This document shows, one piece after another, positions 12,341 through 25,151 of a stretch of DNA of 64,000 bases (positions are counted from its first letter, which is position 1; every line of letters starts with the position of its first letter). Under the pieces are notes generated by a model. It was given only the letters and a program-made list of their open reading frames with translations, did not search any database and was not told where the DNA came from. The stretch lies in NCBI GenBank assembly GCA_036429605.1, contig CM071589.1:6138001-6202000 (forward strand), written 5' to 3'. The stretch is from Cladobotryum mycophilum. Taxonomy: Eukaryota > Ascomycota > Sordariomycetes > Hypocreales > Hypocreaceae. Both the position numbers and the translations under genes were made by a program.

Positions 12341-13650
12341 CTACGAGATGAGATCGGCAACATTCATGGGCATTTCATCGATCTGAGTCGAGTAGTACAC
12401 TGGCCGTTGTTAGTAGGAATCACAAAGAGGTGCATGGTAGACACTTACGTTCGATATCTCGGAGAATGCGCACATCTTCGGTGGTAACGAAGTTGATAGC
12501 GACGCCCTTGCGACCGAATCGTCCACTTCGACCGATACGATGGATGTAGTTCTCACGGTTGCTTGGTAGATCGTAGTTGATAACCAAACTGACTTGTTGG
12601 ACATCGATACCACGCGCCCAGACATCGGTTGAAATGAGGACTCGGCTGTTGCCCTGTCGGAAATCCTGCATAATGCTGTCTCGTTCCTTTTGAGGCATAT
12701 CGCCATGCATGGAGCTGACTGTAAAGTTGGCCTCGCGCATCTTGTCGGTGAGCCAGTCCACCTTGCGACGAGTGTTGCAGAAGATGACGGCCTGCGTGAT
12801 GGTGAGGGTGTCGTATAAATCGCAGAGCGTATCAAACTTCCAGTCTTCCTTTTCGACGGCAATAAAGTACTGCTTCAAGCCTTCAAGTGTAAGTTCGTCA
12901 CGCTTGACGAGAATGCGGACAGGGTCTGTCATGAATTTTGTCGTCATATCGAGAACATCGTAGGGAAGTGTGGCGCTGACGACCACGACCTGAGTGGCAG
13001 GAGGCAAGTAACGATACACATCGTAGATTTGTTCGCGGAAACCCTTGTTGAGAAGTTCATCGGCTTCGTCCAGAATCAACATCTTGATATGTCTCGTCCT
13101 AAGATGGCGCCTTCGAATCATGTCGGCAACTCGGCCGGGAGTACCAGACACAATGTGTTGACCATAGTCCAGCTTTCGGATATCCTCTCCAACGTTTGTG
13201 CCACCAATGCAGGCGTGACACTGGACGTTCATATAATCGCCCAACGCCATAACAACGGACTGAATCTGGGTCGCAAGTTCTCGGGTGGGCGACAGGACAA
13301 GAGCTTGGGTCTCTCGCACAGCTGTGTCGATAACTTGCAGCATGCTGATGGAGAACGTCGCTGTTTTACCGGTACCAGACTGGGCTTGTGCAATGGTATC
13401 GCGTCCCTTACATATTTGCACAATAGCTCGAGACTGGACAGCTGAGGGCGATTCGTATCCGTAAGCGTAGATTCCTCGAAGAAGGTTCTCTATAGTATGT
13501 GTCAGTGCAAATTCAAATTGGCGGTTTTGGGCATGCAGTACCCTTCAAAGACATGGACTCGAAAGTCGGATGCACAGTGACCTCCTTGGAGGTGGAGAAT
13601 TCCATCCTCTCATCCGCCTTGCGGTCGATTCCTCCAGCGCCTTCAGCCAT
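12341..13650 (-). CDS. FAL1: DEAD-box RNA helicase FAL1 / eIF4A-III
   Basis: The product is a 402-aa ATP-dependent RNA helicase of the eIF4A3/FAL1 group. Yeast FAL1 acts in 18S rRNA maturation, and the animal orthologue is the core of the exon junction complex. Three exons: 13542-13650, 12449-13489 and 12341-12399, all with GT-AG introns and consistent phases. The short last exon encodes the C-terminal MNVADLIS. Visible motifs in order are AQSGTGKT (Walker A), PTRELA, GTPGR, DEAD, SAT, the ISTDVWARGID block and HRIGRSGRFGRKG. The N-terminus carries the KEVTVHPTFESM segment typical of the family. The start at 13650 lies 293 bp from the oppositely oriented SF3a3 gene, so the two share a promoter region. 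Identity is very secure; eIF4A3 rather than eIF4A1 is supported by the Trp in DVWARGID and by the C-terminus. Confidence 0.96.
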
Positions 13651-13943
13651 GATGAATTGTTATGCGTGGGAATATAGATGGATGATAATTGCTTTGTCGC
13701 GTTGTCGTTGTAGAATATATCTGGTACAAAACTTTTGGGTTGACGAGCTTAACTGGGACGCCGGGAATACTTCGGTAAAACCGATAAGGTTCTGCGACGC
13801 CACTTGAAGCTCTAACCGCGACGAGGCTGCCATAATTTTTGTTTAGCTTGTCACTCTTGGAATTCCTTATCAAGACATTGTCTTTACAGTTTGCATCAAA
13901 TATCTTTGATTTCTGGCTCGGTACCTTGTCAGACCAATTCAAG
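13651..13943. promoter_or_regulatory. Shared divergent promoter of FAL1 and SF3a3
   Basis: The 293 bp between the two divergent start codons must contain both 5' leaders and promoters. Both products act in mRNA splicing or RNA maturation, so co-regulation is plausible. No specific element was identified. Confidence 0.6.
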
Positions 13944-15512
13944 ATGCTTCTTCTAGAGGAGCAGCGATATATCCACGAGGATCTCGAGCGACTCGAGCAG
14001 GGTATCGCCGATCGCATTCGCGAAGATCCCAAACATGTAAGCTCCGATGGCTGCTCTTTTGCTTCTTTCGCTGACCGAGCGCAATGATTCTAGATTCGCG
14101 ACAGACTCAACAGAGACCACGAAGTTGCGCAACTATTAGATCAGATTCAGATTCAGTCAAAAAGCCTGCTAGGAATCTACAAAGATGAAAGCGGTGCCCG
14201 AGCTCGAGAGATCCAACATATTGGGACGGGTGATCCGTTTGAGGAGTTCTATAAGCAACTGAAAGAGGTTCGAGACCACCATGCGAGGTATCCTAATGAG
14301 CAAGCGGAGAACTCTGAACAACGATACCGACCGAGGAAGGTCGCCGAATCAGGAGAGCCTCTGCCCTATATCGTGGACTCGCTGTTCTCCGGAGAGGAGG
14401 CATATGGTCGCTTCTTTGACCTCAACACCTGCCACGAGGCTTACCTCAACCTACCGAATGTCAAACGACTCACGTATCTACAATATTTGGAAACATTCGA
14501 CAATTTCGCCGCTGGTTTCGGAGGTGTCAAGCGGAGTGAGAAGCTGACCGACCAATATTTCCAATACGTCGGCGGGCTAAATATTTACCTGGAGTCGTTC
14601 ATGCGACGCACAAGGCCGCTAGAGAATGTAGACAAAGTTCTCGAGTCGTTCGATAAGGAATTCGAAGAAGCTTGGGCGAAGGACGAAGTCACTGGGTGGC
14701 AAGTGGAGCAATCCGCAGGCGGTACAGCTGCAAAGCCGGAGCTGGCAGATGCCATTTGGTGTGAGGACTGCGAGAAGGAGTTCAAGAACGAAAACGTCTA
14801 CAAAGCCCATCTCACAGGCCGAAAACATATCAAGGCAGCCGAGCAGCGCAGGCAGAGGCAAGAGGAGGAGGCGGCCCCGACAAACGGCGCTGGAAAGGGT
14901 AACCCGTCCGCCACAAGGCTAAAAGAGAGAGCAGTGGCGGAACGAGAGTACCGAGTGAAGCGTCTAGCGAGTGCCATGAGCACGGAACGAAGTGACACAC
15001 GTGTCAACGTCGAGCGCAAACAGGGTATGACAGAGAGAGAGCGTCAACAAGAACTCGACAACCTCTTGAATATGTCAGACACGCGGCAAGAACCTACAGA
15101 AGAAGAAGGTGAAGGCGATGATGGTGAAGAGAAGATTTACAACCCTCTCAAACTTCCCCTGGCCTGGGATGGTAAGCCCATCCCCTTTTGGCTATACCGT
15201 CTGCATGGTCTCGGTGTCGAGTTTCCGTGCGAAATCTGCGGTAACTTTGTATACATGGGCAGACGAGCGTTTGACAAGCACTTCAACGAGGCCCGGCATG
15301 TTTATGGTCTCAAGTGCCTTGGCATCACAAATACTAGTCTTTTCCGAGACATTATAGGCATTGAGGAGGCGCTGAAGCTCTGGGAAAAGATTCAGCGGGA
15401 GAAGAAAAGGGGCAAGGTTGATGACGGCAGCGTTGTGCAGATGGAGGACGGAGAGGGTAATGTCATGCCAGAGAAGGTGTACTATGATTTGCAAAAGCAG
15501 GGATTGCTTTGA
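13944..15512 (+). CDS. SAP61: Splicing factor 3A subunit 3 (SAP61/PRP9)
   Basis: The product is a 503-aa component of the SF3a complex of the U2 snRNP, needed for prespliceosome assembly. Two exons: 13944-14036 and 14094-15512, joined in phase 0 by a GTAAGC...CTAG intron with a CTGAC branch point. The N-terminus (MLLLEEQRYIHEDLERLEQ) is typical of the family. The central part holds a C2H2-type matrin zinc finger (WCEDCEKEF...YKAHLTGRKHIKAA). The C-terminal domain carries the second finger (FPCEICGNFVYMGRRAFDKHF) and ends with the YYDLQKQGLL signature. Length and domain order are as expected. It is transcribed divergently from FAL1. Confidence 0.96.
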
Positions 15513-15853
15513 GTGGTTATGTAATACTATTGATCTGTAATTGATTATCATGGCTGGGTTTAGATATCAACTTGCGGCGTAACAGAGAATCATTGATGCC
15601 CTGGTTCTCTCCATGGTTTTCTCCCTTGACGTGATTCATGCGCGCTCATAAGTAGCTCGATTAGTCATCCGTCTATTAATATCACCCCTCCAACAGCTGC
15701 CTGACGGAAACACGTTTTAGGCAATTTGTTGTTCCACTTGCAGTCTCGTCCAAATCTGTCGAGGAGTGTCTTGATTCACCTGTTCTCCATTCTCATGATT
15801 TTGTCTTGGAGATAATATATCATGATTAGCCAGCTGATACCGCTTCAGTAGGC

Positions 15854-16845
15854 ATGACGAGCACTACCAAACCTGTACCACCTTTTTACGCGGTCTACGT
15901 TTTACGTTCAACAGTAAGACACGCGTCGCTGTACATAGGATCCACGCCAAATCCCCCACGCCGTTTAAAACAGCACAATGGAGAGGCCAAGGGCGGTGCA
16001 GTGCGTACGTCGAGGGATAGCCTTCGGCCTTGGGAGATGGTTGCTATAGTCTCTGGATTCCCAAGTATGGTAGCAGCGCTAAAGTTTGAGTATGTTTTAA
16101 AGGGGGGGATTCTGTGCTCTAGGGTATTGATGCTGACTTGAGTAGATGGGCACTGAACAATCCGCATTTGTCGCTGCATATCCCGACTGAATCGCGTCTG
16201 GCAATATCGACGCAGAGGAAGAGGAATGGCATGCCTAAACGACCAACGACTAGCTTGAAATCCACCATGTCAAATATTCACTTGCTTATAGGGGTACCGA
16301 GCTTTGTGCGATGGCCATTGAACCTGCACTTTTTCGCTAAAGAAGCCCTCACTGCTTGGAAAAGCTGGATGGAGTCTAGTGGATCACTAGATCGAGCCGG
16401 GTTGAAGATCTTTACGGACTTTAAACCACCTGCTGCTGCTGAGGGGTCTGAGGAGACTCCATGGGGAATCCATGCCTTGCCCCTGGATTATAGTTCGATA
16501 CAGGACTACGTCGAAAAGGCCCATAACGTGGTATCGTTTGAGAGAGAAGGAAAGTGTGTGCATTGTAAGGAGGAGTTGACGTCTGGAGAAGGGCTTCATC
16601 CAATGTGTCCCAATGGAGGCTGTGAGGCTATGGGACATCTTGACTGCTGGAGCAGACATGCTCTGGCTTCCGAGGATGATACCGTTATGATACCCAATGA
16701 TTGCACATGTCCATCATGCGGAGGCAAGATACGATGGGGGGATATGATGAGGGAGCTTAGTCTTCGGGTCAGGGGTGGGAGCGAAGTGGACAAGTTGTTG
16801 AAGAAGAAGAAGAAGAAGAGTCGAACAAACAAGGCTGCAGAATGA
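15854..16845 (+). CDS. SLX1: SLX1 structure-specific endonuclease subunit
   Basis: The product is a 311-aa catalytic subunit of the SLX1-SLX4 nuclease, which cuts branched DNA such as Holliday junctions and stalled forks in the nucleus. Two exons: 15854-16089 and 16146-16845. The intron has a GTATGT donor and splits a Glu codon. The N-terminal GIY-YIG domain shows the variant YAVYVLRS... and SLYIGSTPNPPRRLKQHNG, with the catalytic Arg and a downstream Glu. A C-terminal RING/PHD-like zinc domain starts near residue 214 with CVHCKEEL, continues through CP...CEAMGHLDCW and ends with CTCPSCG. The extreme C-terminus is a Lys-rich tail, a likely nuclear signal. Length is slightly shorter than many fungal SLX1 proteins, but all key parts are present. 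Confidence 0.94.
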
Positions 16846-19714
16846 AGTGAGCTTGGAATATTGAATAGACAATATGTATATCATGCTTGATTCACGATGG
16901 TTTATTTAGTACTGAGTGTATATGAGCTCACGTATATAGGTAGGTAGGTATCTTCTCCCTGCTCAAGCTGGCTGGAACTGTGCGTGTCAATGCAGGTGGG
17001 GGTGGGTGCTGAGGAAAGTTCAGCGGGGATGCGGCACAAGCATGGTTCGGCTATCTGAGCTGGGAAAAGCCATGTTGAGTAAGGTGCTAAATTGCGATGG
17101 TAAGTAAGGTACCTCTAATTGAGGCTCTTGAATCAAAAGAAAATGAAGAGATCAGCTGCTAGGATGAGTACTAGCAAGGTACCAGGCGTGATGAATGAAA
17201 GGGCAGATCCTTCAGCGCATCATCGACGTTTTACGCTTGAATACTTGCAAGTTGTACCTGCAAAGCGGTTCGAGGTTCCATGTTCTGAATGCAAATTGTG
17301 AATGTACAAGTACATGGTACAAAGATACAAAGATACAAGATACAAAGGTACAGAGGTACGAAGAGCACTCGGCGAAGTTGGGACACCAAAAACCTTTTTC
17401 AACTTCATTGACGCGTGATTGGCTCGGCAACTCATGATTACTAACCACATCCCTGTCAGTACAACCACCAATATCACGACTCTGCTGCGCATTCCAGCTT
17501 CTGGTACGCGATAATGATTTTCCGCAGGCTGTGAGTGGCTGGCGGGTCTTTTATTTTTTTGTGCGTTTCTTATTTTGTGCTGCGCCTTGAGCTGACGGCG
17601 GAGACTTGACTCGTTGGAAGGACACACACCACTTTTTTTGGTACCAGTAGGTTAGTAGATTAGTGTCCCACGATTATGTGTGTTAGTAAGGCTTGTCTAA
17701 AGTAGGATATGGCCGAGAGAGAGAGAGGGAGGGAGAACAAGAAGGCATGACATGCCTTTTTTGTTGTTGTTGTTGTTGTTGTTCTTGTTGTTGTTTGGTG
17801 ATGGTGGGTATTATGAGATGCGCATAAATGAATGGGGTGACAAATAAATATCCCATGGACGCACAACGCGCACCGACAACGCATACGACCGTTGCACGAT
17901 ATTAATAGGTTATTACATGGACATATATTACTTTTATAGTGACCTATATCTACTAATTTAAACGCCGTCATGTTGTTGTTGTTGTTGTTGTCGTCGTCGT
18001 CGTTGTTGATTTAAGCTGTCCACAAATCAATTTATTTCTTAGTGCACGGCCGAGGTTGGTTTTTGCAGGCTGCTTTCGGTATTGGAAATGGTCGGATGTA
18101 GTCGACAGTGGGGTCTCCCTACACTGGGGGCTGGAACATGATGCAGGAAATAACAAAAGCCATCTGCAAGAGAAAAAAGCACGGTGCAGGAGCAAAAGGG
18201 CCATTGATCTCAAGATGACGGAGACTCAAGGCAAAAGGGACCGGGTAATATCTACAAGACATCTATAGAGTACCGCAGTGATGAACACAACTTCCATGCT
18301 GGTCGGGTATTTTTCTCACAAAGGCATCATCATCATCTTATGCTAGCTGAGAATCGAGCTGGCGGGCTTCCTTTGGTCGGATCGGTCCCCCCGGTGGTGG
18401 TACAAACAATGCGGGTCCGAGGAGAGACGACTGGCCCTCCCGCACATGCCAGGCCCAGCACGCCAGAAAAGCAGGGCGTCCGTCGAACAAGGAGTGTGGA
18501 GGGATGAGAAGAGGAGGAGGAAGAGGGACCACCACTACCGAGTAGTACCTACCGCAGTATAGATGTATGAATAAGCGAACTCGACACGATAGTGAAGAAC
18601 GAGACAGTGAGGGAGGGAGAGGGAGCCCTTGGATGTTGGACGGACGGATATGGAGTAGCTGGGAGGTACGTACCCTACGTTGCCCTGTATACATGGGTCC
18701 TGATTGGCTATGAGTCGCTCATCAAGCCCACTTCCAGGCGACGACCTGGCTCGCTCTTCACCCCCCGGGGGGCGCCATGCAACGCACCGCTCCCTCCTGG
18801 CAGGCTAAAGTACGGGGTACAAGCTAGAGGTACTTGCTCGCAAAATTAATGTGCAGAGTTACGCATCAGCAATGTACCCGCTGTTCCGGGCTTGGTAGCT
18901 GTACCTTGTCTGCCCACACTTGGCACTGTTTGTATGAGGTACCTAAGCCCAGGAACGTCCAGCGGCGGCGGCGGCCAAGGTTCTGCCTCCGTCTGGGCTG
19001 GCTGGCGGCGCACCTTTACACAGACAGACATCGGCAGCCTCGACCCATCCATTCCACGTCCACTTGCACTTGCACTTGCACTTTCGCTCGCACTTCCTTG
19101 CCTTACGCCCACCCTCCAATTCCAATCTCGCTCCAACATCTACACCTATCCTTCGACCACCACGAGGAGCCCTGCAAGTCTCCCGGCTTCACCTTACCTT
19201 CGCTGGCATTGACTCTTTTGGTCATCCTCTTGGTTTCAATCTATATATCGAATTTCCCTTTCTAAATTCACGGATATTTGTAGGTACCTTCTCCCACTAA
19301 TCTCATTCGCCGTGTTAGTTGGCATGGGCGGCGCATGCTTGCATCTGGGTCATCATCGTCAACAACAGCAGCAATAACAACGACGTTTTAAACCTTTTTT
19401 CTTCTTTTCTTTCTTTCTGCCTTGGATATACTTGCTGATTAATGTAGCAAACCGTCGATCGTCTTGTCTCCCAGTTATTTACAGTCGCTTTTTTCAACCA
19501 GGAGGATAGTTTTGACTACGGCTCCATTCCCTTCCGCAAAGACGCATCATTGTTCGAATCGACCATGGGATGCGACTTGCTGCTCGATGATAGGTACCTC
19601 ATATGAGCCCACCCGCCAGACTTTCCCGCACCGATTTCGAACGACACCTACCGCAACCACTTCTAATACACTATTAATCCTACTTCTACGTTGCGGCAAC
19701 CGCTCATTTGCGCC
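16846..19714. other. Intergenic region with short tandem repeats, upstream of KDM5
   Basis: This region contains a degenerate ATACAAAG-type tandem repeat (17304-17361) and GTT triplet runs (about 17762-17795 and 17972-17991, the latter running into GTC units). The last several hundred bases, pyrimidine-rich near 19385-19430, probably form the demethylase leader. No gene could be supported. Confidence 0.55.
17304..17361. repeat. Degenerate GTAC/ATACAAAG tandem repeat
   Basis: About six imperfect copies of a roughly nine-base unit related to GATACAAAG are directly visible. Confidence 0.7.
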
Positions 19715-22700
19715 ATGGCGCCGGCCCCTACTACCGCAGCTGTCGCTGCCACCAACAGCGCAAATGTCAGCTCTCGAAGTTCACCTGCCGTAGGAGTCTC
19801 CGGGAATCAATCATCCTCCAAGCCCAAACACAAGGTCAACTCAAATGGCTATCACCCCCGAACTCGCAAGTCCCATTGAGCGCCATGACAAGCGCACCCT
19901 TAGATCTTACGTCGGTCGAGCGACGCGGCCAGCCGACTGCTGTGCGAGAACCTCTCAAGAAGAAGACGCGGCCCCATGGTATATCAGAGGCCCCGACATA
20001 CTGTCCAACCGAGGACGAATGGCGAGATCCGCTCGAGTACATCAAGAAAATATCCTCAGAAGCGTCGCAGTACGGAATCTGCAAGATTATACCCCCGGAT
20101 TCGTGGAACCCGGATTTTGCGATTGACACAGAGGTAAGTTCAAGATATACGCTAAAGCCGCTCTGACTCGGTGTTGTTATTTTCGCACATGCTTGCTGTT
20201 TTAGCTTGGCGTATCGATAGAGTCTAACAATTTCACAGAAATTTCATTTCAGAACTCGAAAACAGGAGCTCAACTCCGTTGAAGGAAGTAGGTCACTTGT
20301 GATATAATAATGCATGTTTCTCTCAACATTTTATACTCATCGTTCGCTAGGCACACGGGCAAATCTCACATATCTGGATGGACTGGCCAAGTTCCACAAG
20401 CAGCATGGAAACAACCTCCACCGACTGCCCTATGTGGACAAGAAGCCACTTGACCTTTATCGCCTGAAAAAGGCCGTCGAGTCCCGAGGTGGTTTTGATA
20501 AGGTGTGCAAACTAAAGAAGTGGGCTGAGATTGGTCGAGATCTGGGTTATAGTGGCAAGATAATGTCATCTCTATCCACATCGCTCAAGAATTCGTTCCA
20601 AAGGTGGCTCTGTCCTTACGAAGAGTATCTGCGTTTGGCCAAGCCGGGTGTTCATCAGCAGTTAGAGCAAGAATATGGTGGACCCCTAACACCCAGTCCG
20701 GCTCCCACTCCTATCAAGCGCTCCAGCGTCAATACGCCTTCTAGTGCACGAGCGAATTCCCCTGCTCGACATGCATCCGATGCTCTGCAGGCTAGCTTCA
20801 GTGGGAAGAAGGAACCGGATCGAGATACACCCATGTCTGACGCGCCGGCCGCCGCAACCCCAGCACCTAGCTCGGGATTCACTGCCATCAACACCGGCGG
20901 GTTTACGCCGGTAAATGCTGGATTTACAAGTATTAACCGTGCTGTCAATGGCGAAGCCAAAAACTTCACGCCAGACACTAAGCCGCGCGATAGCCCTAGT
21001 ACTTCTGCCAGAAATACTCCCGAGATCCGATCATCTGGCCTTGGTGCAGCTGCGGCGTTGAAGCGTCAACTTAGCTGTGGCAGTCCCGCAGACTCTCTCA
21101 AGAAAGATAGCGACGTTGACAAGGATGATGGAGACAGTGGCAGCCGTCGGAGCAAGCGTCTCAAGAAGGACAACGTGCCCACTGTGGCTGGATCACATAT
21201 GACCATGTTCCGCCCAACCGTACCTCGAATCCCTCGCGATGAGGGTGCCCCATATGCAGGAAAATGCGAAAACTGTGGAAAGGGGGAAGATAATGGCCAT
21301 CTACTTATCTGTGAATCCTGCGATCATGCCTACCATGGCCCTTGTCTTGATCCTCCCCTGAAACGCAAGCCTGATGTGGAGTGGAATTGCCCGCGATGCT
21401 TGGTTGGGGATGGTCAGTTCGGGTTTGAGGAAGGAGGGCTATACTCCTTGAAACAGTTCCAGCAAAAGGCAAACGACTTCAAACAGGGTTATTTCGAGAA
21501 GAAGATGCCCTTTGATGACACATTGAATTGCCATCGACCGGTTACGGAAGAAGATGTTGAGACCGAGTTCTGGAGGCTTGTCGCGGATCTGGAAGAGACC
21601 GTCGAGGTCGAGTATGGCGCCGATATCCACTGTACCACGCATGGATCTGGATTTCCAACACTGGAGAAACATCCCAACAACCCCTATGCGACCGACCAAT
21701 GGAACCTCACCGTCTTGCCGTTCCACCAAGACAGTCTGTTTAGACACATCAAGTCTGATATTTCAGGCATGACCGTGCCATGGGTTTACGTAGGCATGAT
21801 ATTTTCAACCTTTTGTTGGCACAACGAAGATCATTACGCATACTCTGCCAACTACCAACATTTCGGAGCCACCAAGACCTGGTATGGTATCCCCGGCGAA
21901 GATGCGGAGAAGTTTGAGGCGGCCATGAGGGAAGCTGTTCCGGAGCTTTTCGAAACCCAACCTGATCTGCTATTTCAACTTGTCACGCTTCTCACTCCGG
22001 AGCAGCTTAAAAAGGCCGGGGTTCGAGTTTATGCGCTGGATCAGCGAGCAGGTCAATTTGTCATCACCTTCCCCCAAGCCTACCACGCTGGCTTCAACCA
22101 CGGCTTCAACTTCAACGAAGCTGTCAACATTGCGCCTTGCGATTGGGAGCCGTTTGGACTCGCTAGTGTCGAGAGGCTCCAGCTTTTTAGGCGACAACCA
22201 TGCTTCTCCCATGATGAGCTGCTGTGGACCGCTTCTGAAGGCAGCACGGCTTCCAATCTTACCATCCACACGGCCAAGTGGCTTGCGCCAGCTCTCGATC
22301 GCATACACAAGCGTGAATTGGCGCAGAGGGAAGAATTTTTGACTAAGCATATTGATGCCTCATCGCATAAATGCCCCGTCGTTGGAGGGGCTGAGGAGTC
22401 TTGTTCGCTTACTTTTAAGATAGATGATGAAGACGTTCAAGATGAAGATGAGCAGTGCTGCAGCCACTGCAAAGCGTTTGCATATCTCTCTCGCTTCAAG
22501 TGTGAACGCTCCGGCAAGGTCTTGTGCCTGGTTCACGCTGGATCTCATCCTTGTTGTGACCTACCTGAGCAGAAGAGGTTTGCAGGCGAGGGACACAGAC
22601 TAATCTACCGCAAGTCTGAAGCCGATATGAAGGCGGCATACGAAAAGGTTAAAGAGAAATCGAACACACCGCAAGCCTGGGAAGATAAATACTCCAAGAT

Positions 22701-25151
22701 GCTCGACGAAGAGGCAACACCGTCGCTCAAGTCTCTTCGAACGCTGCTCCATGAAGGCGAAAAGATCCCGTATGAGCTTCCCTCACTGCCCATTCTGAAA
22801 GAATTCGTTGATAAATGTAATGACTGGGTTGAAGAAGCTACAAATTACATTGTACGGAAACAGCAGAATCGTCGGAAGAATGAAAAGGCTTGGCAAACTG
22901 GCATGCGTCGCGGTAGTGCTCCAGATCAAAAAGAAAAGGAGTCTCGGCACGTGGATAATATCCACCGGTTACTCAGGGATGCTGAGCGCATCGGCTTTGA
23001 TTGCCCCGAGATCTTGCAGCTTCAGGAACGGGCGGCGATCATCAAAGAATTCCAGAATAATGCTTCACGGGTTCTCAAGAAGTCCACTACAGTGACGCCT
23101 GAGATAATTGAGGAACTTCTTGAAGAGGGGCGTGGCTTTAATGTTGATACGCCCGAGGTGGAATGTTTATCTAAAATGCTCGAACAGTTGCGCTGGAACG
23201 CAAAGGCGCGGTCAAGTCGCAGCCTCTTTTTGTCTTTGAAAGAGGTCCAGGACCTCATTGAAGAAGGGCGACGACTGGAGATTCCGGCCTATAATGATCA
23301 CCTCAAGTTCTACTGCGACCAGATGCAGGCAGGTCTTTCTTGGGAGACAAAGGCAAAGGAGCTTATTACTGCCGAGTTTGTTCATTACCCCCAGCTCGAA
23401 GCACTATCAAGCCAAGTGCAGGCCAATTCGCTCCCTGTTTCGAGAGAAACCTTGAGCAATGTCGACCAGATTTTACAGAAGCAGCGTGAGGCTCACCGTC
23501 AAATTGTTGATTTAACTGAACGAAGTCGTGATCAGAATTTCCGACGAAGACCCAACTACCAAGAGGTTGTTGACCTATCGAAGAAGCTCGAGGACCTCAA
23601 TTCCAAACCCAACGGCACTCTCGACCTCGAAAACGAAAGGAAGCGTCACGAAGATTGGATGCGCAAGGGCAAGAAACTTTTCGGCAAGTCTAATGCTCCC
23701 TTGCACATCCTCAAGAGTCATCTCGAGTATGTCCTTGAGCGCAACTTGGACTGTTTTAACGTCGATGATGATACTCCGCGCCTTCCAGGCGAGCCTGTGT
23801 CCAGAGAAGTAAGCCTCGAACCTGGAGCCGCCCGTCTCGATGATGCTCGATCTAGGCAGGTGTTTTGTATTTGCAGAAGAATTGAGGCTGGGATGATGAT
23901 TGAGTGCGAACTGTGTCACGAGTGGTAAGCCGCCAAATTGGAATGCTGGATATAAGGGCCTGTTGTTAACATTATTCGTTTAGGTATCATTATAAATGCC
24001 TCAAGATTGCTAGAGGCAAGGTTAAAGAAGATGACAAGTACACATGCCCAATTTGCGATTGGCGAATGAAGATTCCCCGTGATGCAGCTCGCCCGAAACT
24101 AGAGGAACTCACCTCTTTGGCCGATGAGATTTTGACTCTGCCTTTTCAACCCGAGGAAGAAGACGTTCTCCGTCGTATCATCGACAATGCGCAGGCTTTT
24201 AGGGACCAAATCGCTCAATATTGCAACCCACTAATGTCAACCGAGGCAGAAGCAGAGACTCAGCGTTTCTTCCTCCGAAAGCTCGAAGGGGCCGAGGTCC
24301 TCTTATCGTATGAAACCAACTTCTTCCGCCAGGAGCTTCATAAATGGTGTCCTGTAGCACCAGAAGCCCCGCCAATCTTACAGATCTCCCTTAGTACACG
24401 AAAACCGCGGCCAACAAAGTTGCAGAAGATGCTAGTCGAGTATGGGGTTGATAATCCGGATGATTTGCCAGAGCATGCAAAGGGCAAAGCCAACAGTCTG
24501 CGTCGAAAGGCAGCTAATGCGGAGGCGGCAGTAGCCGCGATGCAATTCGGCGACAAGATGCCCGCTGTACCCAATCCACATAACATAGCGTACGGCCCCG
24601 CGGCGTACTTTGGGCGTGTTGGTGATGCGAACCGGATGTCTCAGGAACGCCATGAAAGACCTGGTTCATCCTCGGACGGTGACCGGCCTCTAACCGGTTC
24701 CGTTGAGGGAGACGCGCTGCATCCTAGCCTTTTAGGTGCCGGAGGCCCGCAGCTTGTTGGCCATTCTTCCATGTCCTTGGAGGAGAGGCTGGAGCGGGGC
24801 CAGATGGACGGGATCAACCTACACACAGAAGCAGATAAGAGTAAGGCTCTTGAAATTCTGGGTCGTACAAAGAGTGGTAGAAGCAAGGCGGAGGACATCT
24901 GGGGCCCTGACGTATGGGGAACGAAGCCAGCGTCAATGAGTGACCGCAGTCGAGCTATGACGCCAGCAGGTTTATCTGATGGTATGAAGCAAGATGACAG
25001 CAAAGTGGACCAGATGTTCAAGGAGATGACAAACCAGGATGACGAAGAAGATGCCAAGAAGAAAGATACTATGGCTGGTGACAAACCTGTATCGGCAGAA
25101 TTGCTCGAAAGCGAAAGAAATGGCCTCGATGCTATGCTAGATGGAGAGTAA
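19715..25151 (+). CDS. KDM5: KDM5/JARID1-type JmjC histone H3K4 demethylase
   Basis: A nuclear Fe(II)/2-oxoglutarate lysine demethylase of about 1,680-1,736 aa. Exons: 19715-20133, 20239-20287, 20351-23924 and 23984-25151, with phase-consistent GT-AG introns. Domain order by position: JmjN (about 19985-20290), ARID (20351-20640), PHD1 (CENCGKG..., 21262-21410), JmjC (21690-22160), C5HC2 zinc finger (22455-22565), PLU-1 helical region (about 22650-23640) and PHD2 (CICRRIEAG..., 23860-24065, split by the last intron). The JmjC domain has the iron-binding H-x-E in CWHNEDHYAY and the distal His in YHAGFNHGFN. The N-terminal 57 residues from the ATG at 19715 are one frame off from the rest. One missing base near the C5 run at 19855-19859 would explain this. 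Otherwise translation may begin at the in-frame ATG at 19885, which still keeps JmjN. H3K4 specificity is inferred from domain architecture. Confidence 0.93.
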
